From: Acidobacteriota bacterium
Lineage (GTDB): Bacteria > Acidobacteriota > Thermoanaerobaculia > Multivoradales > Multivoraceae
Reading direction: 5' to 3'
Length of the DNA: 64,000 bases
Assembly: GCA_003388555.1 (NCBI GenBank)
Contig: QQVD01000006.1
Coordinates: 62,001 to 126,000, forward strand
This document shows positions 10,477-18,686 of the stretch, piece after piece. The notes under the pieces are model-generated. The model did not search any database. It saw nothing but the letters and a program-made list of their open reading frames with translations, and was not told the DNA's origin. The stretch's first letter is position 1. Each line of letters starts with the position of its first letter. The position numbers were made by a program, and so were the translations under genes.

Positions 10477-10998
10477 TCAGACGCCCTGGGCGACGTCACA
10501 CTCCTCGGCGCCGACCAGCTGGCGCAGCTGAGCGAAGGTGGTCGGCACTCCAGAGGCGTCGGTGCCCGCGGCCGGATAGATCGTCGGCCACGCCTCGAGG
10601 CTGCGGTCGATGTACAGCTCGACGTCGCGGTGCGCCGGGTCGGAGGCGACAGGGCCGACGTCGAAGGGGCAGACGCCACCCGGCCGGTAGCCGGTCACCG
10701 CCTCGGTCTCCTCCGCGGTCGCCATCCGCGTCTTGGCGCCGAGCAGCTGCTTGAGCCGGCGGTCGTCGAGGCGACGGTCTCCAGCCAGCAGGACGAGCGC
10801 ATAGCGGCCGTTCTTCGCCTTGACCACGATCGACTTGGCGATCTGACCGACCTCGACGCCGAGCCGCTCGGCCGCCATCGGCGAGGTCGGCGTGCTCCCC
10901 GGCTCGAAGCAGCGCGCCACCAGGCCGGCGGCGGAGAGCACCCGCTCGACCCGCGGCGGCAGCGGGGCGACGTCTGCGGTCTTCCCGCTGTCGTTCAC
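10477..10998 (-). CDS. YbaK/EbsC-family aminoacyl-tRNA deacylase-like protein
   Basis: A 173-residue YbaK/ProX-domain protein. Family members hydrolyse mischarged aminoacyl-tRNAs in trans, for example Cys- or Ala-tRNA(Pro). The conserved core is visible: a strand with AAERLGVEVGQIAKSIVVKAK (near 41-61), then YALVLLAGDRRLD, and GYRPGGVCPFDVG, which matches the family's GxxxGGxxPFG-like loop. The start is GTG at 10998, overlapping the stop of a 59-residue membrane protein gene as GTGA. The frame is open further upstream but that would run through the membrane protein gene. The substrate specificity is not decidable from sequence. Confidence 0.83.
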   Translation of the reverse strand: MNDSGKTADVAPLPPRVERVLSAAGLVARCFEPGSTPTSPMAAERLGVEVGQIAKSIVVKAKNGRYALVLLAGDRRLDDRRLKQLLGAKTRMATAEETEAVTGYRPGGVCPFDVGPVASDPAHRDVELYIDRSLEAWPTIYPAAGTDASGVPTTFAQLRQLVGAEECDVAQGV

Positions 10999-11174
10999 AG
11001 CGCCAGGAAGAGGATGAGGCCGATGAACACCGAGCTCACGAACACCGAGCCGGCAAGGATGAGCGCCACCGGGGTCTTGCCTTGGCGCACCAGGCGAGGC
11101 ATCACGATCGCCAGCGCGGCAAGATCGCCGAGCACCACCAGGCCGAGGATCAAGAGCTTGAGCTGGAACGACAT
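10995..11174 (-). CDS. Small two-helix membrane protein (59 aa)
   Basis: A gene short enough to be missed by length-filtered callers. ATG at 11174 is preceded by a strong GGAGGTTCG ribosome binding site. The 59-residue product starts MSFQLKLLILGLVVLGDL, has two predicted membrane helices (about residues 6-26 and 37-58), and a short basic loop PRLVRQGKTP between them. Its TGA (10995-10997) overlaps the GTG of the YbaK-like gene by four bases, which implies coupled translation. I recognise no family. The strong RBS, third-position GC bias and coupling make it a real gene; the function is unknown. Confidence 0.75.
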   Translation of the reverse strand: MSFQLKLLILGLVVLGDLAALAIVMPRLVRQGKTPVALILAGSVFVSSVFIGLILFLAL

Positions 11175-11419
11175 CGAACCTCCAGGAAGGGCACGCGCTA
11201 TGCGAGGAAGTCCTGGATGTTAGTGGACCGGACGACCGCAAGACGGCCCTTGCCGCCGGCGGATTCTCCGCCGAGTCGGCAGTATCGGCCATGTCCTGTT
11301 TGGTTCCCGGGAGCCCTGGTCTTCTGCGGACGAACCGCCTGAGCCGATTCGTGGAAGACTCGACCGCACTCGCTTCGCCACCGAGTCCCCTCCCAAGGTC
11401 CATAGGCTGGAGACCTCAG

Positions 11420-12463
11420 ATGCCCGACCGCTACCGTCTCTTCGGCTCCGAGCTTTCGCCCTACTCGGTCAAGGTGCGCTCGGTGCTGCGCTACAAGGGC
11501 GTTCCTCACCAGTGGGTGGTGCGTACGCCGGCGCACCGCGAGGAGTTCGAGCGCTACGCCAAGCTGCCCCTGGTGCCGCTGCTGGTGACGCCCGAGGAAC
11601 AGGGCATGCAGGACAGCACGCCGATCGTGCTGGCGCTCGAAGCCGCCCATCCGACTCCCAGGATCAACCCTCCTGCTCAGCCCCTTGCCTTCCTCTCGCT
11701 GCTGCTCGAGGAGTTCGCCGACGAGTGGGGCAACAAGTGGATGTTCCACTACCGCTGGGCGCGCGAGGTCGACCAGCACTCGGCATCGCAGCGCATCGCC
11801 GAATCGCTGCTGCCGCCCGAGGCGGACGAGAACCAGATCGCCGCCACCGCGGCCGAGATCCGCGAGCGCATGGTCCAGCGCGTCTGGTTCGTCGGCTCTT
11901 CCCCGCAGACCGCTCCCCTGATCGAGCGTTCGTTCCGCGACGCGCTGGGGCTGCTCGAGCGCCATCTCGAGTCGCGGCGGTTCCTCTTCGGCGACCGTCC
12001 GGCGCTGGCCGACTTCGGGCTATGGGGCCAGCTCTACGAGTGCTGGAGCGATCCGACCCCGCACGGGCTGATCGCCGAGTCGGCACCCGCCGTCATCGCC
12101 TGGATCGAGCGGCTGCTGTCGCCCAAGGCGCGCCCCGAGCACTCCGACGGCGCTGTCGGATGGGAGCCCTGGGAGCACCTCGAGCCGACGCTCGAGCCGC
12201 TGCTGCGCGAGCAGGTGGCGGAGCTGTTCCTGCCCTGGAGCGACGCCAACGCGCGAGCGCTCGAGCGCGGCGACGACGAGTTCTCGATCGATCTGACCGG
12301 CGGCGCCTGGACCCAGAGGCCGCAGAAGTACCACGCCAAGTCGCTGGCGACGCTGCGCCGGGCCTGGCTCGAGACGCCGCAGCACGAGGGCCTGCGTCAG
12401 ATCCTCGACGACACCGGCTGTCTCGCCTGGCTCGAGCCCAAGCCGCCGCCGCCGGCGGCCTGA
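11420..12463 (+). CDS. Glutathione S-transferase family protein
   Basis: A 347-residue protein with an N-terminal thioredoxin-fold GST domain (residues 4-80). The motif LFGSELSPYSVKVRSVLRYKGV places a Ser at the usual catalytic position rather than Cys, and VPLLVTPEEQGMQDSTPI matches the glutathione gamma-Glu binding turn. An all-helical GST C-terminal domain follows to about 240, including LFGDRPALADFGLWGQL. The last 100 residues, a helical extension, make it longer than a typical 200-230 residue GST. The start ATG at 11420 was chosen because the thioredoxin fold begins eight residues later. No obvious operon partner; the next gene is convergent. Confidence 0.82.
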   Translation: MPDRYRLFGSELSPYSVKVRSVLRYKGVPHQWVVRTPAHREEFERYAKLPLVPLLVTPEEQGMQDSTPIVLALEAAHPTPRINPPAQPLAFLSLLLEEFADEWGNKWMFHYRWAREVDQHSASQRIAESLLPPEADENQIAATAAEIRERMVQRVWFVGSSPQTAPLIERSFRDALGLLERHLESRRFLFGDRPALADFGLWGQLYECWSDPTPHGLIAESAPAVIAWIERLLSPKARPEHSDGAVGWEPWEHLEPTLEPLLREQVAELFLPWSDANARALERGDDEFSIDLTGGAWTQRPQKYHAKSLATLRRAWLETPQHEGLRQILDDTGCLAWLEPKPPPPAA

Positions 12464-12523
12464 GCTGTCGGACCGCGTCGGCAAAGCTGCGCCGTCCGGT
12501 ACCGTCGGCGCGTCAGTGATTCG

Positions 12524-12678
12524 CGGCGCGAAGCGCTCAGACGATGGCGGCGCGAAGCACTCAGACGATGGCGGCGCGAAGCACTCAGACGGTGGCGGCG
12601 CGAAGCACTCAGACGATGGCGGCGCGAAGCACTCAGACGGTGGCGGCGCGAAGCGCTCAGACGATGGCGGCGCGAAGC
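12524..12678. repeat. 24-bp tandem repeat array, six full units plus 11 bp
   Basis: Unit CGGCGCGAAGC-R-CTCAGACG-R-TGG, with units at 12524, 12548, 12572, 12596, 12620 and 12644, then a partial unit 12668-12678. Only two positions vary between A and G, in the order GA, AA, AG, AA, AG, GA, so units 2-3 and 4-5 also form a 48-bp higher-order repeat. The two rightmost units include the last codons and the stop of the aminotransferase gene. The array is thus an expansion of that gene's 3' end. Units with GCGCGAAGCGC can form a small hairpin. There are no spacers, so it is not a CRISPR. Confidence 0.92.
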
Positions 12679-13853
12679 GCCGCCGCGACCTCGCGCACCT
12701 CGGCGTCGCGCATGGTCGGGAAGATCGGCAGCGACAGGGTGCGCTCCCACACCTCGCTCGCCACCGGGCAGTCGTCCGGCGTCCATCCTGCCTCTTCGTA
12801 CAACGGGTGCAGGTGCAGCGGGCGCCAGTGCACCGAGGTGCCGATCTCCGCAGCGCCGAGCCGACGGATCACGTCGTCGCGATCGACCGCGGCGTCCGGC
12901 GCCAGCCGCACCTGGTAGAGGTGCCAGGCGTGGCGCCGGTCGGCGGGCTCCGACGGCAGCTCGAGCTGTCCGGTGCGCGCCAGGTCGATCAGCAGCTCGT
13001 CGTAGCGCCGCGCCACCTCGCGGCGCGCCTCGCGCATCTCCTCGGCACGCGCCAGCTGGTGGATGCCGATCGCGGCGGCGACGTCGGTGAGGTTGTACTT
13101 GAAGCCGGCGGCGACGATCCGGTAGTCCCACGAGCCGCCCGAGCGGTAGCGCCCCCAGGCATCGCTGGAGAGCCCGTGCAGCGACAGGCAGCGCATGCGG
13201 TCGGCGAGGTCGCGCCGCGAGGTCACCGCCATGCCACCCTCACCGGTGGTGATCGTCTTGTTGGCGTAGAACGAGAAGCAGCTCACCGACGCGGTGTTCT
13301 GACCCGCCGTGTGCCAGCCCTTCGCGTCGCGGTACGACGCCGGGAAGGCGTGCGCGGCGTCTTCGATCGTCCACAGGTCGAGCTCGGCGGCGAACTCGCG
13401 CAGTTCCGTCATGTCGATCATCAGACCGCCGACGTGCACCGGCATCACCCCGACCACCGAAGTGTCCGGCTCGAGGTCGAGCAGGGCGCCCTCGCGCAAT
13501 CGCTCGATCTTGGCCCGCGCGTCGTCGAGGTCGATGCCGAGGGTGCGCTCGTCGCAGTCGACGAGGATCGGCGTCGCGCCGGCGTAGAGCACCACCTCGG
13601 CGGTCGCCGCGAAGGTCATCGTCGGCACCAGCACGGCGTCTCCCCGCCGCAGGCCCAGCGCCGCGGTGGCCACGTGCATGGCGGCGGTGGCGCTGTTCAG
13701 GGCGACCGCGGTCTCGGCGCCGACCGCGGCGGCGAACTCACGCTCGAAGCGGGCGACCCGCGGTCCCGTGGTGAGCCAACCGGAGCGCAGGGTCTCGCAG
13801 ACCTCCTCGATCTCCTCTGCGCGCAGATCGGGGCGATAGTAGGGCACCGCCAT
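12657..13853 (-). CDS. DegT/DnrJ/EryC1/StrS-family PLP-dependent sugar aminotransferase
   Basis: A 398-residue fold-type I aminotransferase of the kind that adds an amino group to nucleotide-linked keto-sugars for polysaccharide, O-antigen or glycan synthesis. Hallmarks are the N-terminal PDLRAEEIEEV with SGWLTTGPRV, the PLP phosphate loop NSATAAMHVA, the EDAAHAFPASY segment, and the PLP lysine Lys199 in SFYANKTITTGEGGM. Substrate-side motifs HWRPLHLHPLY and SLPIFPTM close the domain. The ATG at 13853 starts directly before the conserved YYRPDL. The last codons and the stop lie inside a 24-bp tandem repeat that continues downstream. No other sugar-nucleotide genes are in the window, so the product is unknown. 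Confidence 0.9.
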   Translation of the reverse strand: MAVPYYRPDLRAEEIEEVCETLRSGWLTTGPRVARFEREFAAAVGAETAVALNSATAAMHVATAALGLRRGDAVLVPTMTFAATAEVVLYAGATPILVDCDERTLGIDLDDARAKIERLREGALLDLEPDTSVVGVMPVHVGGLMIDMTELREFAAELDLWTIEDAAHAFPASYRDAKGWHTAGQNTASVSCFSFYANKTITTGEGGMAVTSRRDLADRMRCLSLHGLSSDAWGRYRSGGSWDYRIVAAGFKYNLTDVAAAIGIHQLARAEEMREARREVARRYDELLIDLARTGQLELPSEPADRRHAWHLYQVRLAPDAAVDRDDVIRRLGAAEIGTSVHWRPLHLHPLYEEAGWTPDDCPVASEVWERTLSLPIFPTMRDAEVREVAAALRAAIV

Positions 13854-14006
13854 GATGCGCAGAGCGTATTGCAATCGCCGCGGCGCCGGCGGCGGCGGGA
13901 AGCTCCGAAGCCGCCGCGAGTCAGCCGGGATAGCCTGGGCCCGAGGCGCCCGGCGAAGCCGCCCGCCGGACCCGCTCTCCCTCCTCTCCGACCGATCCGT
14001 CGACCC

Positions 14007-15059
14007 ATGCCCTCCGATCCGATCGCCACCGGACAGCCGGCGCCTCGAGACCGCGGCGAGCCTGGCGCCACGGGGGCCTCGGCGTCGCGACCGGTCGCCT
14101 TCTTCACCGACCGCTTCGTGCTGCCGCTCCCCGAGCGGCACCGCTTCCCGATGCTCAAGTACCGACGCCTGCGCGAGCGGCTGCTGGCGGACGGAGTGCT
14201 GCGCGCCGACGATCTCGCCGAGCCGCCGGCGGCGAGCGACGAGCAGCTCGCCCTGGTGCACACCACCGACTATCTGCGCCGGGTCCGCGAAGGCCGGCTC
14301 GACGCCGGCGAGATCCGCCGCATCGGCTTCCCCTGGTCTCCCGAGCTGGTCGAGCGCAGCCGGCGCTCGGTCGGCGCGACGCTGGCGGCGGCCCGCCGGG
14401 CGCTCGAGGGACCACCGCGACTGGCGGTGAACCTCGCCGGCGGCACCCACCATGCCTTCCCCGGTCGCGGCGAGGGCTTCTGCGTCTTCAACGACGTCGC
14501 GGTGGCGATCCGGGTACTCCAGGGCGAGGGCGCCATCGTGCGAGCTCTCGTCGTCGACTGCGACGTGCACCAGGGCAACGGCACCGCCTCGATCTTCGAG
14601 CACGACGACAGCGTCTTCACTCTGTCGCTGCACGGCCGCAGGAACTTCCCGCTGCTCAAGGAGCGCTCCGACCTCGACGTCGAGCTCGAGGACGGGGTGG
14701 GCGACGAGCAGTACCTCGACGCCCTGGCGCGGGCCCTCGACGTCGCTCTCTCGCCGTCGCGACCGCCGCCCGACCTGGCGATCTACCTGGCGGGCGCCGA
14801 TCCCTACCGTGGCGACCGGCTCGGCCGCCTCGACCTGAGCGCCGCGGGCCTCGAGCGCCGCGACCGTCTGGTGGTACGGCGCCTGGTGGGCGTCGGCGTG
14901 CCGATCGTGGTGACGATGGCCGGCGGCTACAGCCCCGATCCCGGCGCGGTCGAGGAGCTCAGCGCCATCCACGCCAACACGGTGCGCGTGGCGCTCGAGA
15001 TCGCCACCGCGTCGGCACCTCGCAGAGCGCCGCGTGGAGGCGCCGCGAAGGCTCCATGA
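14007..15059 (+). CDS. Histone deacetylase / AcuC-family zinc deacetylase
   Basis: A 350-residue member of the arginase-deacetylase fold family, which removes acyl groups from lysines, acetylpolyamines or related amides. The catalytic dyad HH is at 148-149 in GGTHHAFPGRGEGFCVFND. The zinc ligands are Asp186 and His188 in DCDVHQGNGT, and Asp265 in AGADPYRGDRLG. The GGYS motif near the end supplies the small-residue turn (GGY) seen in the family. The first 35 residues are a low-complexity extension; the domain begins at VAFFTDRFVLPLPERHRFP. The start ATG at 14007 is the only one near the domain. It is divergent from the aminotransferase, with 153 bases between the starts. Confidence 0.88.
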   Translation: MPSDPIATGQPAPRDRGEPGATGASASRPVAFFTDRFVLPLPERHRFPMLKYRRLRERLLADGVLRADDLAEPPAASDEQLALVHTTDYLRRVREGRLDAGEIRRIGFPWSPELVERSRRSVGATLAAARRALEGPPRLAVNLAGGTHHAFPGRGEGFCVFNDVAVAIRVLQGEGAIVRALVVDCDVHQGNGTASIFEHDDSVFTLSLHGRRNFPLLKERSDLDVELEDGVGDEQYLDALARALDVALSPSRPPPDLAIYLAGADPYRGDRLGRLDLSAAGLERRDRLVVRRLVGVGVPIVVTMAGGYSPDPGAVEELSAIHANTVRVALEIATASAPRRAPRGGAAKAP

Positions 15060-15275
15060 ACTCTCGGCTCATTCTTGCTCGGGGCTTGCAAATCCCGGTA
15101 CTGCATAAGTTAGGATGACTGCATCGACACCTTAGACCCCGGACTCGTCGAGAGTCCTGACTCCCTTTCCACCCCTTCTTCCCCGTCGGCCCCGGAGTCG
15201 ACGAAGCCGTCGAAGAAGAGCGGCGCCCGAGCCCGGCGCGAGCCCGGCGCTCCTTCTGAGGGAGCCAAGATCTTC

Positions 15276-16577
15276 GTGCTCGACACGTCGGTGATCCTGC
15301 ACGACGGTCAGGTGCTCGAGCAGCTCGAGGACAACGACATCGCGGTGCCGATCACCGTGCTCGAGGAGCTCGACGGCTTCAAGAAGGGCAACAACGTGCT
15401 CTCGCAGCACGCCCGCGAGTTCATCCGGCGGCTCGATGCGCTGTCGGAGGATCCCGAGCACGACCTGCGCGACTGGCTCGATCTCGGCGACGAGCTCGGC
15501 CGGCTGTGCGTGATCTCCGAGGAGGCCGACAGCGACCAGCTGATGCTCGGCCTGCGCGGGCGCAGCAACGACCACCGCATCCTCGGCGCGGCGCTGTCGA
15601 TGCAGGCGCGCGAGCCCGGGCGTTCGGTGATCCTGATCAGCAAGGACATCAACCTGCGGGTCAAGGCGCGGGCGCTCGGCCTGGTGGCCGAGGACTACGA
15701 GAGCACCCAGGTCTCGGACGTCGAGCACCTCTACTCGGGAATGAGCGTCGAGCAGGTCGGCGAGGACGAGGTGATCGACGAGCTCTACTCCGAGGGCTCG
15801 ATGCCGCTGAGCCGGCTGCCGCAGGGCGACTGGCCGCTGAACCACCACCTGATCCTCAAGGGCCCGTCGCGCTCGGCCCTGGCCTACCGCGGCCGCAACG
15901 GCTCGATCCAGCTGGTGCGCAAGGTGCCCGCCTACGGCATCACGCCACGCAACGCCGAGCAGGTGTTCGCGCTCAACGCCATCCTCGACGACGAGATCCC
16001 GCTGGTCACGCTGACCGGCGGCGCCGGCACCGGCAAGACGCTGCTGGCGCTCGCCGGGGCGCTGGAACGTCGGCGCCGCTACCGCCAGATCCTGCTGGCG
16101 CGGCCGATCGTGCCGCTGTCGAACCGCGACCTCGGCTACCTGCCGGGCGACGTCGACTCCAAGATCTCCCCCTACATGCAGCCGCTGTGGGACAACCTCA
16201 GCGTCATCCGCGGCGCCTTCAGCGACGGCCACCGCGACACCCAGCGGCTCGACGAGATGCTCGAGCACGAGAAGCTGCAGATCGCGCCGCTCGCCTACAT
16301 CCGCGGCCGCAGCCTGTCGCGCTGCCTGTTCATCATCGACGAGGCGCAGAACCTGACGCCGCACGAGATCAAGACGATCATCACCCGCGCCGGCGAGGGC
16401 ACCAAGGTGGTGTTCACAGGCGACATCTTCCAGATCGACACGCCCTACCTGGATGCCCAGAGCAACGGGCTGTCGTACCTGGTCGACCGCATGCGCGGCC
16501 ATGCCCTCTACGCCCACGTCAACCTGCACAAGGGCGAGCGCTCCGAGCTGGCCAACCTGGCCACCGAGCTGCTCTGA
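15276..16577 (+). CDS. PhoH-family protein: PIN nuclease-like domain plus PhoH ATPase
   Basis: A 433-residue PhoH2-type protein: an N-terminal PIN (RNase-like) domain and a C-terminal PhoH helicase/ATPase domain, a family implicated in RNA unwinding and cleavage. The PIN strand FVLDTSVILHD opens the protein and TVLEELDGFKKG follows. Walker A is GGAGTGKT with Lys254, and Walker B is LFIIDEAQN with Asp355/Glu356, then VVFTGDIFQIDTPYLD. GTG at 15276 is given as the start only because it is the first standard start codon. It cuts into the first PIN strand, and the frame is open and coding-like back to 15114 with no ATG, GTG or TTG. An unusual start or an upstream indel is likely. Confidence 0.88.
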   Translation: MLDTSVILHDGQVLEQLEDNDIAVPITVLEELDGFKKGNNVLSQHAREFIRRLDALSEDPEHDLRDWLDLGDELGRLCVISEEADSDQLMLGLRGRSNDHRILGAALSMQAREPGRSVILISKDINLRVKARALGLVAEDYESTQVSDVEHLYSGMSVEQVGEDEVIDELYSEGSMPLSRLPQGDWPLNHHLILKGPSRSALAYRGRNGSIQLVRKVPAYGITPRNAEQVFALNAILDDEIPLVTLTGGAGTGKTLLALAGALERRRRYRQILLARPIVPLSNRDLGYLPGDVDSKISPYMQPLWDNLSVIRGAFSDGHRDTQRLDEMLEHEKLQIAPLAYIRGRSLSRCLFIIDEAQNLTPHEIKTIITRAGEGTKVVFTGDIFQIDTPYLDAQSNGLSYLVDRMRGHALYAHVNLHKGERSELANLATELL

Positions 16578-16622
16578 GCCGGCGGCGCGCTGGCCGCGGG
16601 CAGCTCGATCGGGAACCGAGAT

Positions 16623-16639
16623 CGGCAGCTCGGCTGCCG
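16623..16639. terminator. Hairpin between convergent PhoH and DUF1704 genes
   Basis: CGGCAGC, loop TCG, GCTGCCG: a seven-pair GC stem in the 66-base gap between two convergent stop codons. It lacks a T-run on either side, so it may be a weak or Rho-assisted bidirectional terminator. Confidence 0.4.
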
Positions 16640-16643
16640 GACC

Positions 16644-17924
16644 TCAGGCGAGAAGCCGGGCGTAGTCGAGGCCGACGCGCTCGATGTTGAGCTTGTGCAG
16701 GTAGTTCGAGAAGCACAGCCAGGCCGCAAGGCCGTGCAGGTCGGCGAGCTGCGGTGGCAGGAAGGCCGGCGGCTGCACGACTCCCTCCTCGATCAGGTCC
16801 CAGAGCGCCGGCACGTCCTGCAGCGCCGTCTTGCCGACGTAGAGCACCGGTATGCGCTCGAGCTTGGCGGCGCGCACTGCGACGTGCAGGAAGTTGAACA
16901 CCTCGACGAAGCCGCGGGTGTACGACAGATCCTTGGTGAACGGGCCGCGGTCGGGCAGTGAGCCGCGGAAAGCACGCATCGCCGATCGATACGACGTCTT
17001 GACGGTGAACCCCTGCTCGCGGAAGAAGCGAAAGACTTCGAGGAAGTCGGCACCGTCCTCGATCTGGCGGATCGCCTCGACCCGGTTGGCCAGTCGCCGC
17101 AGCCGCGAAGTGTGCGACGAGAAGGTCAGCACCTCCATGAGCACTGCCAGCCCCTCCTGGGTCACCGTCGACGACGGCGGCCCCTTCTGCAGGAAGGTGC
17201 AGACCTTCTGCTGGCGGGCGTTGAAGTTGGTGCCCAGATGCACCCACCCCTCGTGCACCTCGAGCAGGCGCAGGTCGCGCTCGGAGAACTTGGCGTCGTG
17301 GCGCAGCTTGACGTAGTCGGCACCCGCGGCGGCGTCGGCGACGATGCCGTCGCTGAGCAGCACCCGCGGCTCGGCCGCGGTCTCGCCGAACGCCACGTCG
17401 AGGCGCTCGGAGAGGATCCGCACGCCCGTCTCCGCGTCGTGGACCTTGTCGGCCTCCTCGAGCAGGTCGCTGTCGTCGAGCCGATCGAGCAGCTCGGTCA
17501 TCCAGCTGCCGAGGTCGGCGAGGTTCGACTCGCCGACGTGGAAGGCGTCGTGCGCCGAACCGTAGAGCTCGCTCGAGATCTCCGAGAAGCCGTCGGTGCC
17601 TCGGGCTTCGAGCAGATCCAGCACGCGGCGGTACTCGCGGCACATCCGGGTGAGAATGGCGCCGACCGAGTGGAAGGCGCCGAGCCGCGCCTGCACGTCG
17701 CGCTCCAGAGCCCGCAGCTCGGCCCGCTTGTCCTCGAGATCGAACCCGAGGGGGCGCTCGAGGTAGGTCTCGCGCGTCACCTCCGGCATCTCGCGGCCGC
17801 GCTGGGCGAGAAAGCGCTCCTCGATCTGGTCGCTCCACTGGATGGCGTTGAGGATGCGGATCGGCTGCTGCGCCTGCACCAGGCGGTCGGAGAGCTCGCG
17901 GATGGTCTCGTGGGTGTGATGCAT
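16644..17924 (-). CDS. DUF1704 / QEGLA-motif protein, zincin-like carboxypeptidase family (MATCAP-related)
   Basis: A 426-residue member of the DUF1704 family, annotated in databases as flavohemoglobin-expression-modulating QEGLA-motif protein. The QEGLA motif is at 256-260 and a metal-binding HExxxH (HEGWVH) at 224-229. Eukaryotic relatives (KIAA0895L/MATCAP) are tubulin tyrosine carboxypeptidases using this HExxxH site, so the bacterial protein is plausibly a metallo-carboxypeptidase. A predicted catalytic partner region with RIPVLYVGKTAL follows near the C-terminus. The start is ATG at 17924 (MHHTHETIREL). The gene is divergent from the RimB-like and RimK genes, with 113 bases between starts, a setting that suggests processing of a ligase-made peptide tag. 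That functional link is inference. Confidence 0.85.
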   Translation of the reverse strand: MHHTHETIRELSDRLVQAQQPIRILNAIQWSDQIEERFLAQRGREMPEVTRETYLERPLGFDLEDKRAELRALERDVQARLGAFHSVGAILTRMCREYRRVLDLLEARGTDGFSEISSELYGSAHDAFHVGESNLADLGSWMTELLDRLDDSDLLEEADKVHDAETGVRILSERLDVAFGETAAEPRVLLSDGIVADAAAGADYVKLRHDAKFSERDLRLLEVHEGWVHLGTNFNARQQKVCTFLQKGPPSSTVTQEGLAVLMEVLTFSSHTSRLRRLANRVEAIRQIEDGADFLEVFRFFREQGFTVKTSYRSAMRAFRGSLPDRGPFTKDLSYTRGFVEVFNFLHVAVRAAKLERIPVLYVGKTALQDVPALWDLIEEGVVQPPAFLPPQLADLHGLAAWLCFSNYLHKLNIERVGLDYARLLA

Positions 17925-18037
17925 GACTGGCGCGGTGAGCGGCGACGCCCCGGATCCACTCCAGGAGAGGAGCGTGCGGCCTACAATACGCTGACGCGGC
18001 AGGAGTTGCCGCTCCGCCCCGTCGCCGGTCACCGACC

Positions 18038-18538
18038 ATGCCGTCCACTTCCCAGACCCGATCCCCGGACGCGGCCGAGGAGCGTCGAGCCGAATCGAGC
18101 GAGGCGCCGACGGTGATCGGCTGGCGCGAGCGCGTCTCCCTGCCAGACTGGGGACTGTTCGATCTGCGCGCCAAGGCCGACACCGGTGCGCGCTCGAGCG
18201 CACTCGACGTCTCCTCGATCGAGGAGACCGACGACGGCAGGAAGGTGCGCTTCACGGTGATCGCCGACCGCGCCGGCGACGGCGTCGAGAAGGTCGTCGA
18301 GGCGCCGATCGTGCGCCACACCCACGTGCGCTCGAGCTTCGGTCGCCGCGCCCGGCGGATCTTCGTGCGCACCCGGGTGGTGGTGGCGGGGCGCGAGTTC
18401 GTCACCGAGATCGGGCTGGTCGACCGCAGCAAGATGCTCTGCCGCATGCTGCTCGGCCGGCGCTCCCTGCAGGGGCGCTTCCTGGTCGACTCCAGGAGCA
18501 CCTACCTGCACGGCCGTCGACGCACGCGCGAGCGCTGA
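18038..18538 (+). CDS. RimB-type retropepsin-like protease (Zn_protease / RimK-associated family)
   Basis: A 166-residue protein of the PF05618-type family, often labelled ATP-dependent zinc protease but with a retropepsin-like fold. The active-site signature is ADTGARSS with Asp48. The later MLLGRRSLQGRFLVDS is the family's second conserved block. In Pseudomonas the related RimB acts opposite RimK, removing or limiting poly-glutamate added to ribosomal protein S6. Here a RimK gene follows 148 bases downstream in the same direction, which supports a RimB-like role. The N-terminal 25 residues are low-complexity; there is no signal peptide, so it acts in the cytoplasm. Confidence 0.83.
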   Translation: MPSTSQTRSPDAAEERRAESSEAPTVIGWRERVSLPDWGLFDLRAKADTGARSSALDVSSIEETDDGRKVRFTVIADRAGDGVEKVVEAPIVRHTHVRSSFGRRARRIFVRTRVVVAGREFVTEIGLVDRSKMLCRMLLGRRSLQGRFLVDSRSTYLHGRRRTRER

Positions 18539-18686
18539 GCCGGCGCGCCGGCCTGCGCAGCCCGGTCGGCCTCGGGAGGTCACTGCATCAGGCGCTCTTC
18601 TCGTACTCTTCCCGATCCCCTCGGCCGAAATCGCCGCCGGCTCGCGTTGCCTCGCTGTGCGGTCGCTGATAGGAGAACGGGCTGTG

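Noticed and set aside
12524-12678. CRISPR array
   Set aside because: Units are contiguous 24-bp tandem repeats with no unique spacers, and no cas genes are nearby.
12516-14006. Extension of the histone-deacetylase-like gene far upstream through the tandem repeats
   Set aside because: It would run antisense through the whole aminotransferase gene and read repeats as GAKHSDDG. The deacetylase fold starts after ATG 14007.
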